48,399 nt of DNA from JACMLD01 sp033761915. GTDB lineage: Bacteria > Bacteroidota > Bacteroidia > Chitinophagales > Chitinophagaceae. Made by a program: the position numbers and the translations under genes. The notes beneath the pieces are model-generated. The model was not told where the DNA came from and did no database searches. It saw only the letters and a list, made by a program, of their open reading frames with translations. Below, in pieces: positions 32,433 through 40,387 of the stretch (position 1 is its first letter; each line of letters starts with the position of its first letter). The DNA is taken from contig JANRMC010000023.1 of NCBI GenBank assembly GCA_033761915.1, positions 1 through 48,399 of the forward strand, given 5' to 3'.

Positions 32433-33260
32433 ATGTTAGATATCAACAAAATTTTGTCTGCCGATGTTCTGGACATCATTTTTGATGGAAGGAACAAAGA
32501 GTATGGTGCCTACCAGCTTCGGAAGACATATAATAAACGCATGGGCATGGCCTTAACAGCTATGGCTTCTTTCTGTGCTTTACTTCTTATCAGTTACGTG
32601 GTTTCCAACAACTTAAAGGATACAAATAAAAAAGCCTTAGTTGTTCAGGATGTGCAATTGGAAGAAGTTAAACAGGAAGAAAAGAAAAACGAGCCACCTC
32701 CACCGCCCCCGCCACCCAAGCAGGAGCCCCCTAAAGTGGAAATGGCTAAGTTTACTCCGCCCAAAATTGTAAAAGACGAAGAAGTAAAAGAAGATGAAAA
32801 GCCACCAGAAGTAGAAAAACTGGAGGAAACAAAAATTGGTACGGTTAACCAAGAAGGTATTAAAGATGAAGGTTTAGCAGCACCCGTTGATGAAGGTAAA
32901 GGTGTGGTTGAACAACCTAAAAAGGATGAAGAAGACTACGATAAAACTTTTACCAAAGTTGAAATCGAGTCTGAATATCCCGGAGGTGCCAACGCCTGGA
33001 TACGCTACCTGAACAAAACCTTACAATACCCACAAGAAGCTGTAGACAATGAAATTCAAGGACAGGTTGTGGTACAGTTTATTGTTGACAAAGAAGGTAA
33101 TGTAAGTGAAGTTGAAGCAGTAAGCGGACCACAAGAGTTAAGAGCAGAAGCGGTACGTGTAATTAAGAAAAGTGGTAAATGGACTCCCGCCGTTCAAAAC
33201 GGTCGCCAGGTTAAGTCTTACAAAAAGCAACCCATTACTTTCCGTTTAGAAACAGAATAA
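32433..33260 (+). CDS. tonB: TonB energy-transducing protein
   Basis: A 275-residue TonB. The N-terminus has the Bacteroidota signature DIIFDGRNKEYGAYQLRKTYNKR, followed by one membrane helix (about residues 38-58, MALTAMASFCALLLISYVV). A Pro/Lys/Glu-rich periplasm-spanning stretch (about 75-155) begins with a run of eight Pro. The C-terminal domain (about 180-275) reads YPGGANAWIRYLNKTLQYPQEAVDN, QGQVVVQFIVDKEGNVSEVEAVSG and ITFRLETE, the fold that grips the TonB box of outer-membrane receptors. It closes the exbB-exbD-exbD-tonB operon and a strong terminator follows. Confidence 0.94.
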   Translation: MLDINKILSADVLDIIFDGRNKEYGAYQLRKTYNKRMGMALTAMASFCALLLISYVVSNNLKDTNKKALVVQDVQLEEVKQEEKKNEPPPPPPPPKQEPPKVEMAKFTPPKIVKDEEVKEDEKPPEVEKLEETKIGTVNQEGIKDEGLAAPVDEGKGVVEQPKKDEEDYDKTFTKVEIESEYPGGANAWIRYLNKTLQYPQEAVDNEIQGQVVVQFIVDKEGNVSEVEAVSGPQELRAEAVRVIKKSGKWTPAVQNGRQVKSYKKQPITFRLETE

Positions 33261-33280
33261 TGTAATGGCTTAAAATTATA

Positions 33281-33307
33281 AAGCCCCCTTATTTGGGGGC
33301 TTTTTTT
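33281..33307 (+). terminator. Terminator of the exbB-tonB operon
   Basis: AAGCCCCC (33281-33288) and GGGGGCTT (33295-33302) with a TTATTT loop, followed by a T-run. It lies 20 bp after the tonB stop; a dispersed element starts right after the T-run. Confidence 0.92.
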
Positions 33308-33309
33308 AT

Positions 33310-33510
33310 GGTGCCAGCATCCGTATTTCATAGCAACATCGTTGCGTCGCACACTTGTGCGCTAAGTCAGTAAGTCGGCAATACCCAAAGTCAGTAATAT
33401 TTTTAAAAAGTACAAGAATCGTCTTACAGTCTTTCCCACTTGTGGTGTTATATTCTTTCGCTGAAGTGTGCGACGCAACAATGCTTAACCAAGGCCCCAA
33501 TGCCGGTAAC
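33310..33510. repeat. Bipartite intergenic element, facing pair (locus 12)
   Basis: Left half: outer box GGTGCCAGC (33310-33318), exactly 22 bases, inner box GTTGCGTCGCACACTTGTGC (33341-33360). Right half, inverted: inner box GCTGAAGTGTGCGACGCAAC (33460-33479), exactly 22 bases, outer box GCCGGTAAC (33502-33510). The 100-bp centre holds the direct repeat AGTCAGTAA twice and shares TTTAAAAAGTACAAG (33401-33415) with the unit at 21.8 kb. Confidence 0.85.
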
Positions 33511-33532
33511 AAAATATTAATTCTTAAAAAAT

Positions 33533-33564
33533 TTTGGCTGTAAAAGCATTGGCTGTTATCTTTG
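33533..33564 (+). promoter_or_regulatory. Promoter of tRNA-Glu
   Basis: TTTG (33533-33536), 20 bp, TATCTTTG (33557-33564): a full match to the Bacteroidota promoter TTTG-N19/20-TAnnTTTG. It is followed by CCGTCCATT and ends 18 bp before the first tRNA base. The rpoB promoter has nearly the same extension. Confidence 0.8.
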
Positions 33565-33582
33565 CCGTCCATTAAAAAAGAC

Positions 33583-33654
33583 GGCCCGTTCGTCTAAGGG
33601 CTAGGACACCACCCTTTCACGGTGGTGATACGGGTTCGAATCCCGTACGGGCTA
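33583..33654 (+). tRNA. tRNA-Glu (anticodon TTC)
   Basis: All four arms fold: acceptor GGCCCGT with ACGGGCT (the first pair is G-T), a D arm with TCTAAGGGCTAGGA, an anticodon stem CCACC/GGTGG around CTTTCAC giving anticodon TTC, and a T arm ACGGG/CCCGT with loop TTCGAAT. The CCA end is not encoded (CAAA follows). It stands alone between the tonB operon and the GAPDH gene, with its own promoter and terminator. Confidence 0.97.
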
Positions 33655-33656
33655 CA

Positions 33657-33689
33657 AAGAGGTTCTGTAAAAGCAGAACCTCTTTTTTT
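33657..33689 (+). terminator. Terminator of tRNA-Glu
   Basis: AAAGAGGTTCTG (33657-33668) and CAGAACCTCTTT (33674-33685) form a perfect 12-bp stem with a 5-base loop, followed by more T. It starts 3 bp after the tRNA. Confidence 0.92.
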
Positions 33690-33776
33690 ATGCGCATGCA
33701 GTAGTGTTGCCGATGAAAGCCGCTGCCACACAATATATTACTAATGGTAGTTACTTAAAACAGTTAAAATCATAGG

Positions 33777-33806
33777 CCTGAAAATAATTTCAATATTGTA
33801 ACTTCG
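33777..33806 (+). promoter_or_regulatory. Candidate promoter of the GAPDH gene
   Basis: TAACTTCG (33799-33806) is one base from TAnnTTTG and continues as CCACTCATT, close to the extensions at the tRNA-Glu and rpoB promoters. The -33 box is weak (CCTG, 33777-33780, spacing 18). It ends 33 bp before the ATG. Confidence 0.45.
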
Positions 33807-33839
33807 CCACTCATTTATAACTTTTAAACAGATAATTCC

Positions 33840-34853
33840 ATGAGCACAGTTAAAGTTGCTATTAACGGTTTTGGCAGAATTGGCCGTTTAGTATACCGCC
33901 AGATTTATAAAATGGAAGGTATTGATGTAGTAGCCATTAATGACTTAACCAGTCCGAAAGTACTGGCACACCTGCTAAAGTATGATAGTGCACAAGGCCG
34001 TTTTGATGCAACCGTAACCTCTACCGATAATTCAATTTTAGTAAATGGCGATGAAGTAAAAATCTACGCTCAAAAAAATCCGGCAGATATTCCATGGAAA
34101 TCTCATGGTGTGGATGTGGTATTAGAGTGTACCGGGTTCTTTACAGATAAAGAGAAGGCAGAAGCACATCTTACTGCGGGCGCCAAGCGTGTGGTAATAT
34201 CTGCACCAGCTACCGGAGATTTAAAAACAATTGTGTTTAATGTTAATCATAACGAACTGGATGGCAGCGAAACCATTATCAGTTGCGCCAGCTGTACCAC
34301 CAATTGTTTGGCACCAATGGCACAGGTATTAGAGGAGAAATTTAATATTGTAAATGGTTTAATGACCACTGTGCATGCGTATACCAATGATCAGAATACA
34401 CAGGATGCCCCTCACCCGAAAGGTGATTTGCGCCGTGCACGTGCTGCTGCACAAAATATTGTGCCTAACAGCACTGGTGCTGCAAAAGCTATTGGTTTGG
34501 TATTACCCAGCCTGAAAGGTAAACTGGACGGTAGTGCGCAGCGTGTGCCTACCTTAACCGGTTCTTTAACAGAGTTAACAGCGGTACTTGGTAAAAAAGT
34601 AACTGTTGAAGAAGTAAATGCCGCCATGAAAGCTGCCGCTAATGAAAGCTTTGGCTATACAGAAGATGAAATTGTAAGCAGCGATATTATAGGTATTTCT
34701 TATGGCAGCTTGTTTGATGCTACACAAACCCGCGTACAAACAGTAGGCGATACACAACTGGTTCGTACAGTAAGCTGGTATGATAATGAAATGAGTTATG
34801 TAAGCCAATTGGTACGCACTGTACACTATTTTGCTACTTTAATAAGCAAGTAA
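33840..34853 (+). CDS. gap: Glyceraldehyde-3-phosphate dehydrogenase, type I
   Basis: A 337-residue glycolytic enzyme that oxidises glyceraldehyde-3-phosphate to 1,3-bisphosphoglycerate. The Rossmann start is VKVAINGFGRIGRLVYRQIY; the acidic residue after AIND suggests NAD rather than NADP as cofactor. The catalytic motif is SCASCTTNCLAPM (active Cys near 153), followed by TTVHAYTNDQNTQDAPH with the catalytic His, RRARAAAQNIVPNSTGAAKAIG, and WYDNEMSYVSQLVRT at the end. Length is standard. It is transcribed alone: the tRNA terminator lies upstream and a bidirectional terminator downstream. Confidence 0.97.
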   Translation: MSTVKVAINGFGRIGRLVYRQIYKMEGIDVVAINDLTSPKVLAHLLKYDSAQGRFDATVTSTDNSILVNGDEVKIYAQKNPADIPWKSHGVDVVLECTGFFTDKEKAEAHLTAGAKRVVISAPATGDLKTIVFNVNHNELDGSETIISCASCTTNCLAPMAQVLEEKFNIVNGLMTTVHAYTNDQNTQDAPHPKGDLRRARAAAQNIVPNSTGAAKAIGLVLPSLKGKLDGSAQRVPTLTGSLTELTAVLGKKVTVEEVNAAMKAAANESFGYTEDEIVSSDIIGISYGSLFDATQTRVQTVGDTQLVRTVSWYDNEMSYVSQLVRTVHYFATLISK

Positions 34854-34874
34854 TTGCTTTTGCAGATAATTTTA

Positions 34875-34910
34875 AAAAGTAAGGCCCTTTCATTCGGGGC
34901 CTTATTTTTT
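34875..34910. terminator. Bidirectional terminator between GAPDH and CPBP genes
   Basis: AAGGCCC (34881-34887) and GGGCCTT (34897-34903) form the stem, with a T-run after it and an A-rich stretch before it. It serves the GAPDH gene rightwards and overlaps the stop codon of the leftward CPBP gene. Confidence 0.85.
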
Positions 34911-35762
34911 ATTATTATAGTAAAAATAAAAAACGCCAATAGCAAGCAAGTATAACAAAGTGCTTATTACAGAAGCTTCCAATCCAAACGGCCCGCCAGT
35001 TATGAATGCAGCACCACTGGTTTGCTGACTTAAAACACTTTTAAGCGGTATACCACTTACCTGAAAGCCGAGAACATAGCCCTGAAAAAAATTCCAGCTG
35101 AAATGTAACATAACAGCAAACCATAAGTTTTTTGTGTGCACATAATTGATGCCTAATAACACACCTGCCAGAAAAATATTTAAAAAGCCAATAAGTCCAA
35201 TACCGGGGTTGCCAAAATGTGCCAGAGCAAAAAGCAAGGCACTAATGAGTAATGACTTTTGCGGGTTTAACGATTGCAGTAGATTGTTTAAAATATAACC
35301 CCTGAACACCAGTTCTTCATAAAAAGCAACCAGCAGCATTAATACAATACCAGAGAGCAATTCAATGGCATTAAAATCTACCGCTATCCAAACCAGGTTT
35401 TTGCTGGCAACCATTATTAGTGTTGCAATCAGTAAAAGAATGATGCCTGTTAAAAAGCCCAGCAATGCATCTTTTTTGCTGGCAGCAAATTTTAAACCCA
35501 GAGATGAAAAACTGTTTCTGTCAATAAATTTTCTAAAAGAAGCCACCAGTAGTATTGAAAAAAATGCTGTAAGGATTACAGAAAAAAACAGAAAAGAACC
35601 ACTGCCGGCACCAGCGTTTTTAATATTGTCAGGTGCCAGCAACATAATAAATACACTAACACTCAAAAAAAATACAAAGTAAAACAGCAAAAAAATTAAA
35701 GCCCGCAACCAGCCTTTCTTAATAAAGGGTTTTTGATAAAAGGCAGCAGTTGCGGGTTTCAT
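34902..35762 (-). CDS. CPBP family intramembrane metalloprotease (Rce1/Abi type)
   Basis: A 286-residue membrane protein with about eight hydrophobic segments. The family active-site motifs are present: EELVFRG (149-155, paired glutamates and Arg), ALLFALAHFG (motif 2 with His, about residue 175) and MLHFSWNFFQG (motif 3 with His and Asn, about residue 225). Rce1 homologues cleave prenylated proteins in eukaryotes; bacterial members include bacteriocin-immunity and stress proteins, so the role here is open. It converges on the GAPDH gene and diverges from pepT, whose ATG lies 44 bp away. Confidence 0.88.
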   Translation of the reverse strand: MKPATAAFYQKPFIKKGWLRALIFLLFYFVFFLSVSVFIMLLAPDNIKNAGAGSGSFLFFSVILTAFFSILLVASFRKFIDRNSFSSLGLKFAASKKDALLGFLTGIILLLIATLIMVASKNLVWIAVDFNAIELLSGIVLMLLVAFYEELVFRGYILNNLLQSLNPQKSLLISALLFALAHFGNPGIGLIGFLNIFLAGVLLGINYVHTKNLWFAVMLHFSWNFFQGYVLGFQVSGIPLKSVLSQQTSGAAFITGGPFGLEASVISTLLYLLAIGVFYFYYNNKK

Positions 35763-35788
35763 TTTTATCTAATTTAATTGTACACTTG
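35757..35788 (+). promoter_or_regulatory. Candidate promoter of pepT
   Basis: TTTC (35757-35760), 20 bp, TACACTTG (35781-35788), each box one base from consensus; CC follows. It ends 18 bp before the pepT ATG. Confidence 0.35.
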
Positions 35789-35806
35789 CCAAATAAAAAT
35801 ACAACT

Positions 35807-37060
35807 ATGTTTGAAAATTATAGCTTTACCATTGCTGAACGGTTTATGCGCTATGTTGCAATAGACACACAAAGCGATCCGCAAAGCAGTAGTTTTCCTT
35901 CAACAGAAAAACAAAAAGACCTTGGCCGCTTATTGGTGAATGAACTGCAGGAGATGGGTATTGAAGATGCACAGCTGGATGAGTATGGTTATGTATATGC
36001 AACCGTGCCTGCCACAACCACTAAACAGATGCCTGTAATTTGTTTTTGTGCACATGTAGATACGGCACCAGATTGCAGCGGTAAAAATGTAAAACCAATA
36101 CTTCATAAAAATTACAGCGGTCAGCCAATTGTGTTACCAGAAGATACCAGTCAGATAATAACCATCGATAACCACCCTTACCTGGCCGAAAAAACAGGAG
36201 AAGATATTATTACTGCATCTGGCACCACGTTGTTAGGTGCCGATGATAAAGCTGGTGTGGCTATTATTATGGAACTGGTACGTTACCTGCAACTGAACCC
36301 GCAAATAAAGCATGGCACGGTTAAAGTATTATTTACACCCGACGAAGAAATAGGCAGGGGTGTTGATAAACTGGATCTGAAAAAGCTGGGGGCCGATTTT
36401 GCGTATACATTGGATGGCGGAGAGCGAGGTTGCCTGGAGGACGAGAACTTTTCTGCCGATGGAGTTACTGTAACTATTCATGGTGTAAGTGCGCATCCTG
36501 GTGCTGCAAAAGATAAATTAGTAAATGCTTTAAAAGTAGCCGCTTTTTTTATTGACTTGTTACCTACAGACGAACTGAGCCCCGAAACAACTGATGACCG
36601 TTATGGTTTTGTTCACCCAGTTAGGATGGAAGGCATTGCTGAAAAAGCAATTGTACAATTTATCATTAGAGATTTTGTTACAGCAAAGCTGGTTGCTTAT
36701 GAAAACTACCTTAAAGACAAATTAGAAACTGCTCTATTGAAGTTTCCCGGAGCAAAAGCTACATTTGATGTTACAGAACAGTACCGGAATATGAAAGAGG
36801 TGTTGGATGCACATCCTCATGTGGTTGATCTGGCGAGGCAAGCCATTGAAAAAGCAGGAATATCTTTAAGAACCGCCGGTATTCGTGGCGGCACAGATGG
36901 GGCACGTTTATCTTTTATGGGATTGCCCTGCCCCAATATTTTTACTGGTGAAATGGCATTGCACGGGCTGCAGGAATATGTATCGGTGCAGGATATGCAG
37001 AAAAGCATGGAGGTATTAGTAAATATTTTACTGTTACAAGAACAAACAACAACTAATTAA
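35807..37060 (+). CDS. pepT: Peptidase T (tripeptide aminopeptidase, M20)
   Basis: A 417-residue cytoplasmic zinc peptidase that removes the N-terminal residue from tripeptides. Metal and active-site motifs: CAHVDTAPD (first zinc His and the Asp beside it), LLGADDKAGVAIIMEL (bridging Asp), FTPDEEIGRGVDKLD (catalytic Glu-Glu pair), TLDGGERG, SAHPGAAKDKLVNA in the dimerisation domain, and RGGTDGARLSFMGLPCPNIFTG with LHGLQEYVS at the end (last zinc His). The ATG at 35807 is used; a longer frame from 35750 would overlap the divergent CPBP gene and adds a non-conserved stretch. Length fits E. coli PepT (408). Confidence 0.95.
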   Translation: MFENYSFTIAERFMRYVAIDTQSDPQSSSFPSTEKQKDLGRLLVNELQEMGIEDAQLDEYGYVYATVPATTTKQMPVICFCAHVDTAPDCSGKNVKPILHKNYSGQPIVLPEDTSQIITIDNHPYLAEKTGEDIITASGTTLLGADDKAGVAIIMELVRYLQLNPQIKHGTVKVLFTPDEEIGRGVDKLDLKKLGADFAYTLDGGERGCLEDENFSADGVTVTIHGVSAHPGAAKDKLVNALKVAAFFIDLLPTDELSPETTDDRYGFVHPVRMEGIAEKAIVQFIIRDFVTAKLVAYENYLKDKLETALLKFPGAKATFDVTEQYRNMKEVLDAHPHVVDLARQAIEKAGISLRTAGIRGGTDGARLSFMGLPCPNIFTGEMALHGLQEYVSVQDMQKSMEVLVNILLLQEQTTTN

Positions 37061-37189
37061 TGCATTAGTTGCCGAAAACGTTTGCAGCTGATGTATTCGT
37101 TTTCAGCCGCAATATTGTACAATGGATTTTAAATTTATCCGTTATATTGCGTATTCATTACACGACGAACTTGAAAGAAATTAACTATT

Positions 37190-38845
37190 ATGAGTTTTAG
37201 AAATTACAAAGTGCCCTATTCAGGCGATGAGCGTTACACAAAAAAGGTAGCTTACTTTTCAATGGAGTTTGCAGTACACCAGCCATTAAAAATTTATAGT
37301 GGTGGTTTAGGCTTTTTATCAGGCTCTCATTTACGCAGTGCGTATGAGTTGCGCCAGAATATGATTGGCATTGGTATTTTATGGAAGTATGGTTACTACG
37401 ATCAGGGACGCAACCAGGACCAGACACTACAAGTAACCTGGATGGAAAAAAACTACAGCTTCTTAGAAGATACAGGTATAAAATTTCAAATCAACATTCA
37501 TGAGCATCCGGTTTGGGTTAAAGCATATTACCTGAACCCGGAAACATTTAAAAGCGCTCCGTTATTTTTATTAAGTACCGATTTGCCAGAGAACGATTAC
37601 GTTTCTCAAACCATTACACACCGTTTATACGATGCGAATGTGGCCACAAAAGTTGCGCAGTTTATTTTGCTGGGTGTAGGCGGTGCCAAGTTGCTGGATG
37701 AAATTGGTTTTGGTCCGGAATTATATCATCTGAATGAAGCACATGGATTAAGTGCCGCATTTTATTTGTATAAAAAATATGGTAACAATATAGAAGAAGT
37801 AAGAAAGCGTTTGGTATTTACCACACATACGCCAGAAGAAGCCGGTAATGAAAAACACGATATTTTCTTATGTCATAAGATGAGTTACTTCTGCGGGTTA
37901 AGTATAGATGAAGTAAGAAAACTAACCGGTATAAACGATGACCAGTTTAACCACTCATTAGTAGCATTGCGTTTTGCAAGGTTGGCCAATGCCGTATCAC
38001 AACTGCATGGCCATGTATCTCGTGCCATGTGGAATAAGTATGAAGGCGTATGTGATATTATTGCCATTACCAACTCTCAAAACTGGCGTTACTGGGCCGA
38101 TAAGCAATTGTACAAAGCTATGGATGAAGGCAACGATAGCTGGTGGGATGACAGAAAGAAATACCTGAAACGCCGTGCCTTTGAAATTGTAGCCGATCAG
38201 ACCGGAAAAGTATTTGACCCCAATGTATTTACCATTGTTTGGAGCCGTCGTTTTGCAGGTTACAAACGAGCTGAGTTGGTGACAAGAGATATGGACCGCT
38301 TTAACCGCTTGCTGGCAAATGCCAAATACCCCGTGCAATTTATTTGGGCAGGTAAGCCATACCCCATGGATTATCCGGCCATAAACGATTTTAACCACCT
38401 GGTACACCTTAGCAAAGGCTATAAAAACGTGGCGGTGCTGGTAGGGTATGAGTTAACATTATCAAAGCGTTTAAAACAAGCTTCAGACCTTTGGTTAAAC
38501 AACCCCAGAGTACCAAGAGAAGCTTCTGGCACCAGTGGTATGACGGCCTGTATGAATGGGTCTGTAAACTTTTCTACCAACGATGGTTGGATACCAGAAT
38601 TTGTAAACCATGGTAACAATGGTTTTGTGGTACCCAAAGCAGATTATGCAAACATGCATGTGCAAGAGCAGGATGAATATGATTTGAACCAGATTTATGA
38701 AATACTGGAAAAACAAATTTTACCTTTATACTACGATAACTACGATACCTGGCGCCAGATTTCTTATAACGGTATGAGAGATGTGCGTTTTCAGTTTGAC
38801 AGTAATCGTATGGCACACGAGTATTACGAGCAGTTATATAAATAA
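37190..38845 (+). CDS. GT35 alpha-glucan phosphorylase-like protein lacking the PLP lysine
   Basis: A 551-residue protein clearly related to alpha-glucan phosphorylases (GT35): KVAYFSMEFAVHQPLKIYSGGLGFLSGSHL near the start, YHLNEAHGLSAAF, FTTHTPEEAGNEKH, the RRFAGYKRAEL phosphate-site motif with Arg and Lys kept, and PREASGTSGM. At the place where phosphorylases have the lysine that binds pyridoxal phosphate (SGTSNMK or SGTSGMK) this protein has Thr452 (SGTSGMTACMNG; codons ATG ACG GCC). It also lacks the N-terminal domain of the 850-residue members. Either it is a non-PLP glucosyltransferase of the same fold, or a glucan-binding or regulatory protein. Glycogen phosphorylase activity should not be assumed. 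The gene stands alone with a strong terminator. Confidence 0.8.
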   Translation: MSFRNYKVPYSGDERYTKKVAYFSMEFAVHQPLKIYSGGLGFLSGSHLRSAYELRQNMIGIGILWKYGYYDQGRNQDQTLQVTWMEKNYSFLEDTGIKFQINIHEHPVWVKAYYLNPETFKSAPLFLLSTDLPENDYVSQTITHRLYDANVATKVAQFILLGVGGAKLLDEIGFGPELYHLNEAHGLSAAFYLYKKYGNNIEEVRKRLVFTTHTPEEAGNEKHDIFLCHKMSYFCGLSIDEVRKLTGINDDQFNHSLVALRFARLANAVSQLHGHVSRAMWNKYEGVCDIIAITNSQNWRYWADKQLYKAMDEGNDSWWDDRKKYLKRRAFEIVADQTGKVFDPNVFTIVWSRRFAGYKRAELVTRDMDRFNRLLANAKYPVQFIWAGKPYPMDYPAINDFNHLVHLSKGYKNVAVLVGYELTLSKRLKQASDLWLNNPRVPREASGTSGMTACMNGSVNFSTNDGWIPEFVNHGNNGFVVPKADYANMHVQEQDEYDLNQIYEILEKQILPLYYDNYDTWRQISYNGMRDVRFQFDSNRMAHEYYEQLYK

Positions 38846-38864
38846 GAATACGTTGCTACTGCTG

Positions 38865-38892
38865 AAGCCCCAATTTAATTGGGGCTTTTTTT
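38865..38892 (+). terminator. Terminator of the phosphorylase-like gene
   Basis: AAGCCCCAA (38865-38873) and TTGGGGCTT (38879-38887) with a TTTAA loop, followed by a T-run. It lies 19 bp after the stop codon. Confidence 0.92.
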
Positions 38893-38900
38893 ATTTTGTT

Positions 38901-38951
38901 GCCGGCAGCAAGCCAAAGCCGGGCAGTTGTTGCGTCGCACACTGCAGCAGC
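38901..38951 (+). repeat. Bipartite intergenic element, copy 13
   Basis: Outer box GCCGGC (38901-38906), exactly 22 bases, inner box GTTGCGTCGCACACTGCAGC (38929-38948). It begins 9 bp after the terminator T-run. Confidence 0.75.
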
Positions 38952-39104
38952 AGTAAACAGGGCAACTAATTTAAACTGTACAATGTTGTTACTGCCGATG
39001 AACCGAGCGTGGCAACCACAGCTGCACAAAGCAATACAGTTGGTAACATAAATATTTCAACCTACTGTATTTGTAATTATTTAATTTTATAGCAAACAAC
39101 AATA

Positions 39105-40118
39105 GTGGAGAATAAAAGCATTTGGCGGCTATTGCAACCGGTGGTAATACTGCACATAATTATTATGGTGGGTATTATTGGTTATATGCTTATTGAAAAC
39201 TATAGTTTTTTGGAAGCCACTTTTATGACCACTATTTCTGTTACCACCGTGGGGTATGGATATGTGCGTGAACTGAGTGTGCCCGGGCAGATATTTACTA
39301 TGCTGCTGCTTATATTTAGTTGGGTGGCTTTTGCCTTTGTGTTGGCACGTATTGCTCAGTATGTAATTGGCGGAGAAATTAATAAGTACTTTAAATCGCG
39401 TCGTATTATGACAGCTATTGATAAATTAAGCGGCCATGTAATTATCTGCGGCTATGGCCGTAACGGACACCAGGCAGCTCAAACCCTGCGGTTCCACTCG
39501 CAGCGTTATGTGGTTATAGAAATGGATGAACATTTGTTGGAAAAAAGTTTGTTGGAAGAGCCTAATCTTATTTATGTGCAGGGAGACAGTACGGATGATG
39601 AAATTTTGAAAAAGGCCGGCATTGAAAAAGCAAAGGCATTAATAACTACGTTACCGGCGGATGCAGATAATGTTTTCATTGTGCTTTCTGCAAGGGAGTT
39701 AAACCCGGGCATACAAATCATCAGCCGGGCGTCAGATAATAATTCTGCACCAAAACTTAAAAAGGCCGGGGCAGATAGTGTGATAATGCCCGATAGAATT
39801 GGTGGCACGCATATGGCCACATTAGTTTCTAAGCCAGATGTTATTGAGTTTATTGATTATTTATCCGGAGAGGAAGGAGAGAGTATCAACATGGAATCTG
39901 TAGGATATTCTCAGATGCCTGTTGATATAAGGAATAAATCGCTCAGGGAAATTATGCAGTGGAAAAAGACCGGTGTAAATTGTATTGGTATTAAAGACGC
40001 CGATGGACGATTTGTAATTAATCCACCAGAAGAAACCGTAATTACACAGGGCATGAAGGTAATTGTGTTGGGCACCCGTTTGCAGATAGAAAAAATGAAA
40101 GGTAATATTGATGGTTGA
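39105..40118 (+). CDS. Potassium channel with RCK domain
   Basis: A 337-residue ion channel subunit of the two-helix plus RCK type (MthK/Kch-like). Helix one is about residues 8-28; the pore loop and selectivity filter read TTISVTTVGYGYV (about 41-53), with TVGYG as the K+ filter; helix two is about residues 60-85. The RCK N domain begins HVIICGYGRNGHQAAQTL (nucleotide-binding GxGxxG) and continues EMDEHLLEKSLLE and VQGDSTDDEILKKAGIEKAKALI; a TrkA-C domain (about 265-337) closes it. The start codon is GTG at 39105, as no ATG lies in frame before the first helix. It probably forms a ligand-gated tetramer. No partner genes. Confidence 0.92.
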   Translation: MENKSIWRLLQPVVILHIIIMVGIIGYMLIENYSFLEATFMTTISVTTVGYGYVRELSVPGQIFTMLLLIFSWVAFAFVLARIAQYVIGGEINKYFKSRRIMTAIDKLSGHVIICGYGRNGHQAAQTLRFHSQRYVVIEMDEHLLEKSLLEEPNLIYVQGDSTDDEILKKAGIEKAKALITTLPADADNVFIVLSARELNPGIQIISRASDNNSAPKLKKAGADSVIMPDRIGGTHMATLVSKPDVIEFIDYLSGEEGESINMESVGYSQMPVDIRNKSLREIMQWKKTGVNCIGIKDADGRFVINPPEETVITQGMKVIVLGTRLQIEKMKGNIDG

Positions 40119-40387
40119 TTGCGGTCAAAATATTGAGCAGGCACTGATAATTAAATACTTATTAGTTCCATAGTTAATTATTTACGCAATCTTGTAAAAG
40201 CTTGCTACTGAGTATTTTTACACATTTCTAAAAAATAACCGGCCTAAGAAAAATCCAGCACGGTTTTTTCTTAGTAAAACCACGAATACTTAAGACAATC
40301 AATTAATCGTTTAACCATAAGTTATAGTAAAGTGTACTTGCCGGCTTTACATTAACGTATCTATCCAATACCTACGAAAACTACATT

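Noticed and set aside
35750..35806. Longer start for pepT
   Set aside because: It overlaps the divergent CPBP gene and adds 19 non-conserved residues.
33690..39060. Similarity between GCCGATGAA-type stretches after the tRNA terminator (33708-33738) and before the potassium channel (38993-39035)
   Set aside because: Only short matches with gaps; too weak to call a repeat.
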